This document shows positions 8,515 to 20,608 of a stretch of DNA of 64,000 bases, piece by piece. The notes beneath the pieces are model-generated. The model made no database searches, was not told the origin of the DNA, and saw nothing but the letters and a program-made list of their open reading frames with translations. Origin of the DNA: Nocardia sp. NBC_00565 (GTDB lineage: Bacteria; Actinomycetota; Actinomycetes; Mycobacteriales; Mycobacteriaceae); assembly GCF_036345915.1 (NCBI RefSeq), contig NZ_CP107785.1, forward strand, positions 3,968,001 through 4,032,000, read 5' to 3'. Each line of letters begins with the position of its first letter. The stretch's first letter is position 1. A program made the translations under genes and the position numbers.

Positions 8515-8865
8515 TCAGTTCTCGTTGCGCGCCTTCGGAAAACGAGTCTGCCGCGCGACCCAACCGGCCATTTTCGCCCAGTGGCCCTTTCGCGGGGTGA
8601 CGATCGAGGTCAGCTCACGGTCCCATTCATCGGCCTCGCTGAGACCGTCGACCGTCTCGATCAACTCCTTGGCAGTGGCCAGATCGGCGACGACACGGTC
8701 GCCGAGGATGCCATCCGAGCCGACCAGGGTGACGCGCACACCCAAACGACCGATCGGCTGCAGGACGGCGGTGGCCGAGCCGCCGTGCTCGGCGACGAAT
8801 CCCTTGACGGAATCCACTAGGGAACCGGACAGCTTCACCGTGGCCGGGGCGGCTTGAGCACTCAT
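8515..8865 (-). CDS. Conserved actinobacterial hypothetical protein (Rv1455-position)
   Basis: A 116-residue soluble protein beginning MSAQAAPATVKL at 8865; an upstream in-frame codon at 8901 would add 12 residues. The middle alternates strands and helices (LGVRVTLVGSDGILGDRVVADL) and the tail GHWAKMAGWVARQTRFPKAR is strongly basic. It lies divergently next to qor, as Rv1455 does in M. tuberculosis, so I take it as the positional counterpart. I know of no function for it. It converges with the NarI-like gene with a gap of only 5 bp. Confidence 0.75.
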   Translation of the reverse strand: MSAQAAPATVKLSGSLVDSVKGFVAEHGGSATAVLQPIGRLGVRVTLVGSDGILGDRVVADLATAKELIETVDGLSEADEWDRELTSIVTPRKGHWAKMAGWVARQTRFPKARNEN

Positions 8866-8927
8866 GCCGGCTATCTTACTGACCGGTACGTTCAGGTCCA
8901 CTCCCCGTGGGGTGTAGAACAGATCGC

Positions 8928-9893
8928 ATGCGCGCTATTCAGGTTTCCGAACATGGCGGTCCCGAAGTCCTGAAATATGTCGAGGTGCCGGATCCGACGA
9001 TCGGTCCGGATCAGCTGCTCGTCGATGCCGACGCGATCGGCATCAACTTCATCGACACCTACATTCGCACCGGCCGCTATCCGCAGCCGGTCCCCTACGT
9101 ACCCGGCGCCGAGGGCACCGGCGTGGTGGCCGAGGTCGGCGCCGCGGTGACCGAGTTCGCCGTCGGCGACCGGGTCGCCTGGGCCGCCGCACCCGGCAGC
9201 TACGCCGAGCGGGTCGCGGTGCCGGCCGCGGTCGCGGTCAAGGTGCCCGACGGCGTCGACGCACCGGTGGCCGCCTCGGCGCTGCTGCAGGGCATGACCG
9301 CGCACTACCTGATCGAATCGATCTACAAACCCGAACCCGGTGAAACCGTGCTGGTGCACGCGGGCGCGGGCGGTGTCGGCCTGCTGCTCACCCAGCTCGC
9401 CGCGACGCGTGGCGTTCGGGTGATCACCACCGTATCCTCCGACGCGAAGGAAAAATTGTCCCGCGAGGCGGGTGCGGCCGAGGTGCTGCGCTACGGCGAC
9501 GATCTCGCAGATCGAGTCCGCGCACTGACCGATGGCGTCGGTGTCGCCGCCGCCTACGACGGGGTCGGCGCGGCCACCTTCGAAGCCAGCCTGGCCTCGG
9601 TCCGCATCCGCGGCACGATCGCCCTGTTCGGCGCGGCCAGCGGACCGGTGCCGCCGTTCGATCTGCAGCGTCTCAACCCGGCGGGCTCACTGTTCGTCAC
9701 CCGGCCGACCCTGGTCCACTACACCCGCGACCGCGCCGAATTGCTTTGGCGCGCAGGCGATATCCTCGCCGCCATCGCGAATGACACGCTGCACGTCCGG
9801 ATCGGGGCGTCCTATCCGCTCGCCGAGGCCACGCAGGCGCATCAGGATCTGGAGGGCCGCAAGACGACCGGCTCCATCGTGCTGCTGCCCTGA
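8928..9893 (+). CDS. qor: NADPH:quinone oxidoreductase (zeta-crystallin type)
   Basis: A 321-residue zinc-independent medium-chain dehydrogenase/reductase. The N-terminal GroES-like domain carries VPYVPGAEGTGVVAEVGA; the Rossmann nucleotide-binding motif is VLVHAGAGGVGLLLTQLA at about residue 140. It probably reduces quinones or enones with NADPH by one- or two-electron transfer. ATG 8928 gives the standard MRAIQVSEHGGPEVL start. The position matches Rv1454c (qor). It is followed by a hairpin shared with the convergent TetR gene. Confidence 0.93.
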   Translation: MRAIQVSEHGGPEVLKYVEVPDPTIGPDQLLVDADAIGINFIDTYIRTGRYPQPVPYVPGAEGTGVVAEVGAAVTEFAVGDRVAWAAAPGSYAERVAVPAAVAVKVPDGVDAPVAASALLQGMTAHYLIESIYKPEPGETVLVHAGAGGVGLLLTQLAATRGVRVITTVSSDAKEKLSREAGAAEVLRYGDDLADRVRALTDGVGVAAAYDGVGAATFEASLASVRIRGTIALFGAASGPVPPFDLQRLNPAGSLFVTRPTLVHYTRDRAELLWRAGDILAAIANDTLHVRIGASYPLAEATQAHQDLEGRKTTGSIVLLP

Positions 9894-9925
9894 GGCTCGG
9901 CACCGATTTCGAATCGTGACAGCTC

Positions 9926-9969
9926 ATCGAGGCCGTCGGTCCCACACTTCGGTGACCGGCGGCCTCGAT
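9926..9969. terminator. Bidirectional hairpin between qor and the TetR gene
   Basis: Two 15-bp arms (9926-9940 and 9955-9969) pair with a single mismatch around a 14-nt loop, between two convergent genes. No T-run is present. The location and strength suggest a shared factor-independent terminator. Confidence 0.55.
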
Positions 9970-10005
9970 CATCGCTCCCGCACGCCCGTGCGCGACGGTC
10001 CTCGG

Positions 10006-10608
10006 TCAGTAATCGCGACCGGTGAGCCCGCGATAGATGAAGCGGGTCAGGCCCTCGATCGCCTGCTCATCGGTCAACTCGACCGTGCCGTCCTCGACCT
10101 GCACCAGCATGCTCTGGGTCATCGAGTACATCATCGCCACACTCGCGTCGACGGTGCTCGGCGGATGTAACCCCTGATCGGCGAACCCGTCGAAATGGTC
10201 GAGGACATCCGCCCGCTGCGCGATGCCGAACTCTCCGAGCATCCTGGCGAATTCTGGGCTGACGAGCGCCGCCTGGCTCATCGCGCGCAGCTCCGAGGTG
10301 TGCTCGCGGGCGAATTTCCAGTATCCGGCCACGTGGTAGCGCACACCTTCGGGATCGCTGAAATCCGCGATGTGACTCGGATCTTCGGCGCGCTGATCCC
10401 CCGCCGCCGCCATATCCTTCAGCAGCGCCTGGAGCAGCTCTTCCTTGCTCGCGAAGTGGTTGTAGAACGATCCGGCCGCCCGGCCCGCGGCCGTGGTGAT
10501 GTCGGTGATCTTGGTATTCAGATACCCCCGCTCGGCGAATAGTCGCAGCGCGGCGGCCTTCAGCGCCTGTTCGGTTTCTGCGGATTTCTCCCGGCGACTC
10601 AGCGACAT
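10006..10608 (-). CDS. TetR-family transcriptional regulator
   Basis: A 200-residue regulator with an N-terminal HTH (LRLFAERGYLNTKITDI, then AAGSFYNHFASKEELL) and a C-terminal effector domain. ATG 10608 is chosen because AAGGAGG lies 8 nt upstream; a second ATG at 10614 is too close to that site. It is divergent from the broken FAD-monooxygenase gene, and the palindrome at 10649-10666 between them is its likely operator. The original role was probably repression of the monooxygenase in the absence of an aromatic substrate or drug. Confidence 0.9.
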   Translation of the reverse strand: MSLSRREKSAETEQALKAAALRLFAERGYLNTKITDITTAAGRAAGSFYNHFASKEELLQALLKDMAAAGDQRAEDPSHIADFSDPEGVRYHVAGYWKFAREHTSELRAMSQAALVSPEFARMLGEFGIAQRADVLDHFDGFADQGLHPPSTVDASVAMMYSMTQSMLVQVEDGTVELTDEQAIEGLTRFIYRGLTGRDY

Positions 10609-10648
10609 CGACATCACCTCCTTGACAACGAAAGGTACCAACCCAAAT

Positions 10649-10666
10649 ACTGAACTAATATTCAGT
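10649..10666. promoter_or_regulatory. Probable TetR operator
   Basis: ACTGAA and TTCAGT arms with a 6-bp centre form an 18-bp palindrome in the 85-bp divergent region; a further ATTCAGT half lies at 10675-10681. Spacing and symmetry fit a TetR dimer site controlling both genes. Confidence 0.6.
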
Positions 10667-10693
10667 GAAAAACAATTCAGTTTGGAGCTCACC

Positions 10694-11820
10694 ATGCACC
10701 CCCAGGTACTCATCGCAGGCGCCGGCCCCACCGGCCTGACCCTCGCCCTCGATCTGGCCCGCCGCGACATCCCGGTGCGCATCATCGATCAGGCCACCGA
10801 ATTCTTCCCCGGTTCGCGCGGCGACGGCATCCAGCCGCGCACCCTCGAGGTCTTCGAGGATCTCGGCGTATTGGACGCGGTGCTCACGGCCGGATCGCCG
10901 ACACCGGTGATGCGCGCGTACTTCGGCGGTGAATTCGCCGGCCAGCGGCGGATGGCCGATCCGGTCGAGCCGACGCCCGCGATCCCCTACCCCAATCTCT
11001 GGGTGCTCGGCCAGTCGCGGACCGAGGCGATCCTGCGCGACCGGCGTCCCCACTGCCCGGCGGCAGCCAGTTCCAGCTCGCAGCGCCGCTGAAGGGTGAT
11101 GCCGAACCGTCGCTCGCGGTGCTGCAGGAGTTCATCGATCGCTACGCCGGAAATCCGGATATCGTGCTCACCGATCTCACCTGGGCCACGGTGTGGCGGC
11201 CGAATATCCGCCTGGCACAACGCTTCCGGGAGGGTCGCGGCTTCCTGGCCGGTGACGCCGCGCACGTGCATCCGCCCACCGGCGGACAGGGCCTGAACAC
11301 CGGCATCCAGGATGCCTACAACCTCGGCTGGAAGCTCGCCGCCGCCGTCGCGGGCGACGAATCACTGTTGGACAGTTACGAATCCGAGCGCCGGACGGTG
11401 GCCGCTCGCGTGCTCGGCATCAGCACCGAACTGCTGGACAAGTTGGTCGACGGTGACGAGGACGCGATGCAGCGCGGCGAGGAAACCCGGCAATTGGACA
11501 TCAGCTACCGCGATCCGGCGAATCGAGGCGCACTCGTCGCGGGCGATCGCGCCCCCGACGCACCACTCAAAGATGATGCGGGACAGCCGATTCGACTCTT
11601 CGACCTGTTCCGCGGCCCGCATGCCACGCTGCTGTCGTTCGGCGAAACCAGCATTCAGCCGGAATCGGGCGAGCGGTCGTACACGGTGATCCGCCCGGGC
11701 CAGCAGGCGACCGGCCGCTATGTGGTGGATGTGGACGGACACGCCTTCACCGCCTACCACGCGGTCAACGGCACGGTCGTTCGAATTCGCCCCGACGGCT
11801 ACCTCGCCGACCACCGCTGA
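10694..11820 (+). pseudogene. FAD-dependent aromatic monooxygenase with central deletion and frameshift
   Basis: ATG 10694 begins the FAD-binding Rossmann fold (VLIAGAGPTGLTLALDLA) and continues normally to LWVLGQSRTEAILRDR near residue 118. There the sequence jumps out of frame into PGGSQFQLAAPL from the later part of the protein, and the remaining frame (through 11820) carries the second FAD motif GFLAGDAAHVHPPTGGQG and the thioredoxin-like C-terminal domain. PheA/TetX-like hydroxylases usually have about 490-540 residues; about 170 central residues are missing. Neither piece should be active. The intact operator and TetR gene next to it suggest recent loss. Confidence 0.8.
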
Positions 11821-11844
11821 CCCGCGTGGGCGGGCTGGGCGCGA

Positions 11845-12834
11845 CTAGCCGAAGAAGCTGCCGATCGTGTCCCAGCCGAGCACCGAGTCCACGGCGAGCC
11901 CGCAGAACACCACGGCCAGATAGTTGTTGGACTGCAGGAACAGTCGCAGCGGTTTCACCGATTCACCGCGCCGCACACCGGAGTACAGCTGGTGCGCCAT
12001 GAGCAGGAACCATGCTCCGGCCACCAGCGCGACGGCCGCGTAGACCACACCGGTCGCGGGGGCCAACGCGAGCGTGGTGAGCACGGTGAGCCAGGTGTAG
12101 ATCACGATCTGTTTGGTAACGACCTGTTCGGTGGCGACCACCGGCAGCATCGGCACCCCGGCCGCGCGGTAGTCCTCCTTGTAGCGCATGGCCAGCGCCC
12201 AGGTGTGCGGCGGCGTCCAGAAGAAGATGACGCCGAACAGTGCGATCGCGGGCCAGCCGATGGTGCCGGTCACCGCCGACCAGCCGACCAGGGCGGGCAT
12301 GCATCCGGCGGCGCCGCCCCACACCACATTCTGCGAGGTGCGGCGTTTGAGGCCGAGGGTGTAGACAAAGACGTAGAAGAGAATCGTCGCGACCACCAGC
12401 ACACCGCTGAGCAGATTCGCCTGCCACCACAGCCAGGCGAACGAGCCGATGCCGAGCACCACACCGAAGACGAAGGCATGCGAGGTGGGCACGGCCTCCC
12501 GGGCCAGCGGCCGCTTCGCGGTCCGCTTCATCACCTTGTCGATATCGGCGTCGGCGACACAGTTGAGTGTGTTCGCGCTCGCGGCGCCCATCCAGCCACC
12601 GAACAGGGTCGCCAGGATCAGGCGGAGATCGGCGTGGCCGCGGTCGGCCAGCAGCATCGTCGGAATCGTCGCGACGAGCAACAGTTCGATGACGCGCGGC
12701 TTGGTCAGCGCGATATAGGCGAGTGGTCGCCGCAGTAGTCGGGACAGCAGGCCATCGCCGGTCAACCGGTCGGCCAGCGCCGTCGCGGAGGAGCCGTGTG
12801 CGCCATTGCCACCCGGCTGTTGCCCAATCCGCAC
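11845..12834 (-). CDS. ctaB: Protoheme IX farnesyltransferase (heme O synthase)
   Basis: A 329-residue polytopic UbiA-family prenyltransferase that adds farnesyl diphosphate to protoheme to give heme O, the substrate of CtaA. The two Asp-rich sites are [20 protein letters not shown] after the second helix and [14 protein letters not shown] later. GTG 12834 is chosen because GAGGAGA lies about 5 nt ahead; upstream in-frame codons add an unrelated Arg-rich leader. The ctaB gene divergent from tkt is the standard arrangement in mycolate actinobacteria (Rv1451/Rv1449c). Confidence 0.95.
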   Translation of the reverse strand: MRIGQQPGGNGAHGSSATALADRLTGDGLLSRLLRRPLAYIALTKPRVIELLLVATIPTMLLADRGHADLRLILATLFGGWMGAASANTLNCVADADIDKVMKRTAKRPLAREAVPTSHAFVFGVVLGIGSFAWLWWQANLLSGVLVVATILFYVFVYTLGLKRRTSQNVVWGGAAGCMPALVGWSAVTGTIGWPAIALFGVIFFWTPPHTWALAMRYKEDYRAAGVPMLPVVATEQVVTKQIVIYTWLTVLTTLALAPATGVVYAAVALVAGAWFLLMAHQLYSGVRRGESVKPLRLFLQSNNYLAVVFCGLAVDSVLGWDTIGSFFG

Positions 12835-13219
12835 TGTCTCTCCTCGCACGCTGTGCATCGCATCCGGCCTGGAACAGCAGCGCGCTATCCCCTGCTCGTG
12901 CTGGTGCGGCGCGGCTACTACTACAGACGATGGTAGACCCAGCCCCACAGCGTTGTTTCCATAGCCCCTCGCTCCGGCACACCGTAGAAGCGATTCGACA
13001 GCACCGCCGCGACCGGTCGGTACCCGGGCACGCATCGGTCACCTCACGGTCTGCGGCGGGAAACGAACAGCGACACGTAACCGGAGTAAGCCGGGTTCCT
13101 CACATGCCGGTCATCGGGCACATCTAGGGTGGTTGGGGTAACCCGGTTCGCACTCCACCGCTGCCGTGCGTGCATCTGAAGCCACCGTCGACGAAACCAA
13201 TGTCAGGAGAACCTCGGTC

Positions 13220-15361
<2,142 letters not shown>

Positions 15362-15367
15362 GAGGCC

Positions 15368-16570
15368 ATGGCACAGAACGAAAATCTCGCCGCCCTGTCG
15401 GCCGCGGGTGTCTCGGTGTGGCTCGATGATCTGTCGCGGGACCGGATCCAGTCCGGCAACCTGGCCGAACTCATCGCAACCCGCGGCGTCGTCGGCGTCA
15501 CCACCAATCCGACCATCTTCCAGGGCGCCCTGAGCCAGGGGCACGCCTATGACGGGCAAGTGAAAGAGCTTGCCGCCCAAGGCGCGGACGTGGATTCGGC
15601 GATCCGCACCATCACCACCGACGATGTCCGCGCCGCGTGCGACGTACTCGCCGGGGTGTACGAGGCCTCCAACGGTGTCGACGGCCGGGTCTCCATCGAG
15701 GTCGACCCGCGCCTGGCCTTCGACGCCGACCAGACCGTCGCCCAGGCCATCGACCTGTGGAAGACGGTGGACCGGCCCAACCTGTTCATCAAGATTCCGG
15801 CCACCGAGGCGGGCCTGCCCGCGATCACCCGGGTGATCGCGGAGGGCATCAGCGTGAACGTCACGCTGATCTTCTCGGTCGAGCGCTACCGCCAGGTGAT
15901 GGGCTCGTACCTGGACGGTCTGCGCAACGCCAAGGGCGCCAGCCACGATCTGGCCAAGATCCATTCGGTCGCTTCGTTCTTCGTCTCCCGCGTGGACACC
16001 GAGATCGACAAGCGGCTCGAGGCCATCGGCACCCCCGAGGCGCTGGCGCTGCGCGGACAGGCGGGCGTCGCGAACGCGCGCCTGGCCTACGCCGAGTACC
16101 AGGACGTCTTCGACGGCGGCGCGCACACCTCCACCTACGCGCACCTCGGTGCCGCCGGCGCGAATCGCCAACGGCCGCTGTGGGCTTCGACCGGCGTGAA
16201 GAATCCGGAGTACTCCGACACCCTCTACGTCACCGAGCTGGTGGCGAAGAATACGGTGAACACGCTGCCGGAGAAGACCCTCGAGGCCGTCGCCGATCAC
16301 GGCGAGATCCGTGGCGACACCATGAGCGGCACCGCCGCGGCCGCGCAGGAGGTCTTCGACAAGCTCACCGCGGTCGGCATCGACCTCGACGACGTATTCG
16401 ACGTACTCGAGCGCGAGGGTGTGGAAAAGTTCGAAAAGTCCTGGGAGGAGCTGCTTTCCGCCACTACGGCAGAACTCGCTGCATCTGATTCGGCCGCTGC
16501 GGGGACCTCCGTGGCCACGCAAGCTACCTCCTCCGGGCCTGACGCACCGGCCGGGACCGGGAGCAACTGA
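15368..16570 (+). CDS. tal: Transaldolase
   Basis: A 400-residue class I aldolase-type barrel that transfers dihydroxyacetone units between sugar phosphates. The Schiff-base lysine is in [16 protein letters not shown], followed by [16 protein letters not shown], as in the actinobacterial long transaldolases. It starts 6 bp after tkt. The last 35 or so residues are an Ala/Ser/Thr/Gly-rich tail beyond the conserved domain, presumably disordered. It is the second gene of the pentose-phosphate operon. Confidence 0.97.
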   Translation: MAQNENLAALSAAGVSVWLDDLSRDRIQSGNLAELIATRGVVGVTTNPTIFQGALSQGHAYDGQVKELAAQGADVDSAIRTITTDDVRAACDVLAGVYEASNGVDGRVSIEVDPRLAFDADQTVAQAIDLWKTVDRPNLFIKIPATEAGLPAITRVIAEGISVNVTLIFSVERYRQVMGSYLDGLRNAKGASHDLAKIHSVASFFVSRVDTEIDKRLEAIGTPEALALRGQAGVANARLAYAEYQDVFDGGAHTSTYAHLGAAGANRQRPLWASTGVKNPEYSDTLYVTELVAKNTVNTLPEKTLEAVADHGEIRGDTMSGTAAAAQEVFDKLTAVGIDLDDVFDVLEREGVEKFEKSWEELLSATTAELAASDSAAAGTSVATQATSSGPDAPAGTGSN

Positions 16571-16574
16571 CCCG

Positions 16575-18134
16575 ATGGCCGGGACACAGACGAATACCTG
16601 GAAGAACCCGCTCCGTGACGAGCGGGACAAGCGGGTCCCGCGCATCGCGGGACCGTGCAGCTTGGTGATCTTCGGTGTCACCGGCGATCTTTCCCGGAAG
16701 AAGCTGATGCCCGCCATCTACGACCTGGCGAACCGGGGGCTGCTGCCCCCGGGTTTCGCGCTGGTCGGCTTCGCCCGCCGTGACTACGCGGACGAGGATT
16801 TCGCGAAGGTCGTGCTCGAAGCGGTGCAGGCGCACGCCCGCACGCCTTTCCGCCAGGAGGTCTGGGACCACCTGGCCGAGGGCATCCGCTTCGTACAGGG
16901 CTCCTTCGATGACGACAGCGCCTTCGCCAAACTCGCCGACACGCTGGCGCGGCTGGACAAGGATCGCGGCACCGGCGGCAATCACGCCTTCTACCTGTCG
17001 ATTCCGCCGAATATGTTCCCGGTGGTGCTCGATCAGCTCTCCGAGCACAAGCTGGCCCAGCCGACGACCACCGACGCCGAGGGCCGCAAGCCGTGGCGCC
17101 GGGTGGTGATCGAAAAGCCCTTCGGACACGATCTGGACAGCGCGGTCGAACTCAATGCGCTGGTCAACCGGGTATTCCCGGAGGAGACGGTGTTCCGCAT
17201 CGATCACTATCTCGGTAAGGAGACGGTGCAGAACATCCTGGCGCTGCGCTTCGCCAACCAGCTCTACGATCCGATCTGGAACGCCAATTACGTCGATCAC
17301 GTCCAGATCACCATGGCCGAGGACATCGGATTGGGCGGTCGCGCGGGCTATTACGACGGCATCGGCGCGGCCCGCGACGTCATCCAGAACCATCTGCTGC
17401 AGCTGCTCGCGCTGACCGCGATGGAGGAGCCGATCAGCTTCGAGCCCAAGCAGTTGCAGGCCGAGAAGATCAAGGTGCTATCGGCGACCAAACTCGTTGA
17501 GCCCCTCGATGAGACCACCGCGCGCGGACAGTACGCGGAAGGTTGGCAGGGCGGCGAACATGTGGTCGGGCTGCTCGACGAGGAGGGTTTCGATCCGCAG
17601 TCGCGCACCGAGACCTACGCGGCGATCACCATGGAGGTCGACACTCGGCGTTGGGCGGGTGTGCCGTTCTATCTGCGCACCGGAAAACGCTTGGGCCGCA
17701 GGGTGACCGAGATCGCGGTGGTGTTCAAGCGGGCGCCGCATCTGCCGTTCGACAATACGATGACCGAGGATCTCGGCCAGAACGCCCTGGTCATCCGGGT
17801 GCAGCCCGATGAGGGCATCACCACGCGATTCGGTTCGAAGGTGCCCGGGTCGAGTATGGAAGTGCGCGACGTCAATATGGATTTCAGCTACGGCGAGTCG
17901 TTCACCGAATCCTCTCCCGAGGCCTACGAACGCCTGATCCTCGACGTACTGCTCGGGGTGCCGTCGCTGTTCCCGGTGAACGCGGAGGTCGAATTGTCCT
18001 GGCGCATATTGGATCCGGTCCTCGACCACTGGGCGAGCGACGGTAAGCCCGAGCCATACGAGGCGGGTACCTGGGGTCCGGCCTCGGCCGATGAAATGCT
18101 GGCCCGCACCGGGCGCGAATGGCGGCGGCCATGA
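16575..18134 (+). CDS. zwf: Glucose-6-phosphate 1-dehydrogenase
   Basis: A 519-residue enzyme that oxidises glucose-6-phosphate to 6-phosphogluconolactone with NADP, the entry step of the oxidative pentose phosphate branch. The coenzyme motif is IFGVTGDLSRKKLMPAIYDL, the substrate signature RIDHYLGKETVQNI includes the catalytic His, and VIEKPFGHDL precedes it. ATG 16575 lies 4 bp after the tal stop and gives MAGTQTNTWKNPLRDERD. Corresponds to zwf2 (Rv1447c). OpcA, encoded next, is its usual allosteric partner. Confidence 0.97.
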   Translation: MAGTQTNTWKNPLRDERDKRVPRIAGPCSLVIFGVTGDLSRKKLMPAIYDLANRGLLPPGFALVGFARRDYADEDFAKVVLEAVQAHARTPFRQEVWDHLAEGIRFVQGSFDDDSAFAKLADTLARLDKDRGTGGNHAFYLSIPPNMFPVVLDQLSEHKLAQPTTTDAEGRKPWRRVVIEKPFGHDLDSAVELNALVNRVFPEETVFRIDHYLGKETVQNILALRFANQLYDPIWNANYVDHVQITMAEDIGLGGRAGYYDGIGAARDVIQNHLLQLLALTAMEEPISFEPKQLQAEKIKVLSATKLVEPLDETTARGQYAEGWQGGEHVVGLLDEEGFDPQSRTETYAAITMEVDTRRWAGVPFYLRTGKRLGRRVTEIAVVFKRAPHLPFDNTMTEDLGQNALVIRVQPDEGITTRFGSKVPGSSMEVRDVNMDFSYGESFTESSPEAYERLILDVLLGVPSLFPVNAEVELSWRILDPVLDHWASDGKPEPYEAGTWGPASADEMLARTGREWRRP

Positions 18135-19039
18135 TCGTCGACATGCCGGAGACCACCACCGCAGAAGTCACCAAACGCCTGGTGCGGCTTCGGGAGAGCA
18201 ACGGCGTGATCACCATGGGCCGGGTGCTGACCCTGGTCGTGTGCACGCTGGACAGCTCCGAGGCCGAGGACGCCATCGACGCCGCCAACGACGCCAGCCG
18301 CGAACATCCCTGTCGGGTGGTCGTGCTGGCGCGTGGCGACCGGGATGCGCAGACGCGGCTGGACGCGCAGATCCGCGTCGGCGGCGATGCGGGCGCGGCC
18401 GAGGTGATAGTGCTGCGGCTGCAGGGTGATCTGATCAACCACGAGAGCAGCGTCGTCATCCCGTTCCTGCTCCCCGATACACCCGTGGTCGCTTGGTGGC
18501 CCCGCGGCGCTCCGGAGTTCCCGTCCAAGGATTCGGTGGGGCGCTTGGCGACTCGTCGCATCACCGACGCCACCTTCGCGGCCGATCCGCAGGCGACGAT
18601 CAAGAAGCGGCTCGGCAGCTACGCCTCCGGCGATACCGATCTGGCGTGGAGTCGGATCACCTACTGGCGGGCGTTGCTCGCGGCGGCCATAGACGAGCCA
18701 CCGTTCGAGCCGGTCGATTCGGTGATCGTCTCCGGACTGCGCGACGAACCCGCGCTGGATATGCTCGCCGGTTGGCTGGCCGCCCGGCTCGACTGTCCGG
18801 TGCGTCGCCGTTCGGGGGCGCTGCGGGTGGAGGTGCATCGCCCGACGGCGTCGGTCGCGATCGAGCGACCGCAGACCGGCCGGACCGCGACCCTGACCCG
18901 CACCGGCGACCCGGATCAGCGAATCGCCCTGGCGCGCCGGGAAACTCGCGACTGCCTCGCCGAAGAACTGCGGCGGCTGGATGCCGACGAGATCTATGCC
19001 GAGGCACTCGCCGGAATCGAGAAGGTGACCTATGAGTGA
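18131..19039 (+). CDS. opcA: Glucose-6-phosphate dehydrogenase assembly protein OpcA
   Basis: A 302-residue protein needed for full activity and redox control of glucose-6-phosphate dehydrogenase in actinobacteria and cyanobacteria. Typical segments are VITMGRVLTLVVCT, a conserved AWWPRGAPEFPSKDSVG stretch and GDTDLAWSRITYWRALLAAA. The ATG at 18131 overlaps the zwf stop (ATGA), which fixes the start and implies coupled translation of enzyme and partner. Confidence 0.95.
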   Translation: MIVDMPETTTAEVTKRLVRLRESNGVITMGRVLTLVVCTLDSSEAEDAIDAANDASREHPCRVVVLARGDRDAQTRLDAQIRVGGDAGAAEVIVLRLQGDLINHESSVVIPFLLPDTPVVAWWPRGAPEFPSKDSVGRLATRRITDATFAADPQATIKKRLGSYASGDTDLAWSRITYWRALLAAAIDEPPFEPVDSVIVSGLRDEPALDMLAGWLAARLDCPVRRRSGALRVEVHRPTASVAIERPQTGRTATLTRTGDPDQRIALARRETRDCLAEELRRLDADEIYAEALAGIEKVTYE

Positions 19040-19781
19040 GCGCGGCGATTTCCCCGCGAACACCGTCGAGGTGCACGACGATACCGATGCGCTGATCGCC
19101 GCGGCGGCGGCGCGATTCGTCGAGGTCGTGGTGGCGGCGCAGGCGGCGCGCGGGTCCGCGTCGGTCGTAGTGACCGGCGGCGGAACCGGGATCGGACTGT
19201 TGGAACTGGTGCGCAAATCGCCCGGGGATATCGACTGGTCGACGGTCGATGTGTTCTGGGGTGACGAGCGGTTCGTGCCCGCGGGAGATGCCGAGCGCAA
19301 TGATCTGCAGGCGCGGCAGGCACTGTTGGACCATGTGCCGGTGGATCCGTCGCGAGTGCATGCGGTCGCGACGTCCGACGGTGAATATCCGGATCCGGTC
19401 GAGGCGGCGGCGGAATACTCCGCGGCGGTGCACGCGTACCTCGCCGAGCACGGAGCTTTCGATCTGCACCTGCTCGGTATGGGTGGCGAGGGGCATGTGA
19501 ATTCACTGTTCCCGCATACCGATGCGGTTCGCGAACAGCACGAACTCGTTGTCGCCGTACCGGATTCGCCGAAGCCGCCGCCCGTGCGGGTCACGCTGAC
19601 GCTGCCCGCCGTACGTCGCTCTCGACATGTTGTGTTGGTTGTCGGCGGTGCCGCCAAAGCCGAGGCCGTCGCCGCGGCGCTCGCCGGTGCGGATCCGGTC
19701 GATATCCCGGCCGCGGGTGCCGCCGGGATCGACTCCACCACTTGGCTACTGGACCGCGCCGCGGCCGCCGCGTTGTCCTGA
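19032..19781 (+). CDS. pgl: 6-phosphogluconolactonase
   Basis: A 249-residue lactonase of the NagB/RpiA-like superfamily that hydrolyses 6-phosphogluconolactone. Motifs: VVTGGGTGIGLLELV, WGDERFVPAGDAERND and LLGMGGEGHVNSLFPHTDAV. It overlaps opcA by 8 bp and ends the tkt-tal-zwf-opcA-pgl operon, so both oxidative and non-oxidative pentose phosphate enzymes are made together. Counterpart of devB (Rv1445c). Confidence 0.96.
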   Translation: MSERGDFPANTVEVHDDTDALIAAAAARFVEVVVAAQAARGSASVVVTGGGTGIGLLELVRKSPGDIDWSTVDVFWGDERFVPAGDAERNDLQARQALLDHVPVDPSRVHAVATSDGEYPDPVEAAAEYSAAVHAYLAEHGAFDLHLLGMGGEGHVNSLFPHTDAVREQHELVVAVPDSPKPPPVRVTLTLPAVRRSRHVVLVVGGAAKAEAVAAALAGADPVDIPAAGAAGIDSTTWLLDRAAAAALS

Positions 19782-19801
19782 CGCCGCGGCCGTGTGTTCT
19801 G

Positions 19802-20572
19802 CTAGGTCAGTAAGTGCTGGACGGTTCCGCCCAGGACCAGTTCGCGGACCTGCGGGGAGCGGGTGGCTCGTTCGACGGTGAGGCGGGCGATCACCGGGTC
19901 GCCGTAGGGCGCGTCCGAGCCGAAGAGAGTGCGCTCGGGAATTTCGGCGATGGCCAGGCGGACCGCGAAAACGATACTGGCGGTGGAGAGTTCGAGATAC
20001 ATGTTCGGGGTGTCACGTACGAGTTCGATCGCGTCCATCCAGTGCGCGCCGCCGAGTTGGGATACCACCAGGGGCACGCGCGGGTAGCGTCGCGCCAAGT
20101 CGGCCAGGGTCTGCAGATCGGATGCGGTCGTCGGCGCGGCACCGTGGACGACGACGGGCAGCCCATCGTGGTCGGTGGCGGCGCGGAGTACCGGCTCGAT
20201 GAGTGCGGCCCGGTCGGGTGGCGGAGTCAGCTCGCCGATACCGCGCAGGCCTCGGCCGGCCACGTCGCGGTCGACCAGGCCAGCCACATCGGGTGCGTCG
20301 AGCGGCACCGAGGCGAAGCCGATGAATCGGTCCGGGTACGCGGTGAGTGCCGCGTCGAGTTCGCGTCGAGCGGTTTCGCGACCGAGGTGACCGCCCCCAG
20401 CGAGCGCTTGCCGCAGCCGGTCCATCTCCTTGCGCAGTTCGCTGAGATCTCGGGCCCGCTCGGGATGTGGTCGGGTCATGAAGAGCACGGTCTTGTCCAC
20501 GCCCGCCTCATCCAGTAGCGCGATGTGGTCTTCGAGTGGGTCGTGCACGTGGCTGTGTGCGTCGATGATCAA
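19802..20572 (-). CDS. Amidohydrolase-family metal-dependent hydrolase
   Basis: A 256-residue TIM-barrel protein of the amidohydrolase-2 group. The N-terminal metal-binding DAHSHVHD, a mid-barrel VVVHGAAP histidine and the C-terminal LFGSDAPYGDP aspartate are visible. Related proteins are decarboxylases or lactone/amide hydrolases; the substrate is unknown. It is divergent from a MerR gene, and the long-spacer dyad at 20609-20636 lies just upstream of it, which suggests MerR-controlled induction. Its 3' end converges on pgl with a 20-bp gap. Confidence 0.87.
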   Translation of the reverse strand: MIIDAHSHVHDPLEDHIALLDEAGVDKTVLFMTRPHPERARDLSELRKEMDRLRQALAGGGHLGRETARRELDAALTAYPDRFIGFASVPLDAPDVAGLVDRDVAGRGLRGIGELTPPPDRAALIEPVLRAATDHDGLPVVVHGAAPTTASDLQTLADLARRYPRVPLVVSQLGGAHWMDAIELVRDTPNMYLELSTASIVFAVRLAIAEIPERTLFGSDAPYGDPVIARLTVERATRSPQVRELVLGGTVQHLLT

Positions 20573-20608
20573 CGGTTCTCCTCAGGAATCGGGTGACGTC
20601 GGCGAGTG

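Noticed and set aside
17924..19741. 600-codon minus-strand frame across opcA and pgl
   Set aside because: Overlaps three conserved operon genes and has a Ser/Thr/Arg-rich, non-protein-like composition.
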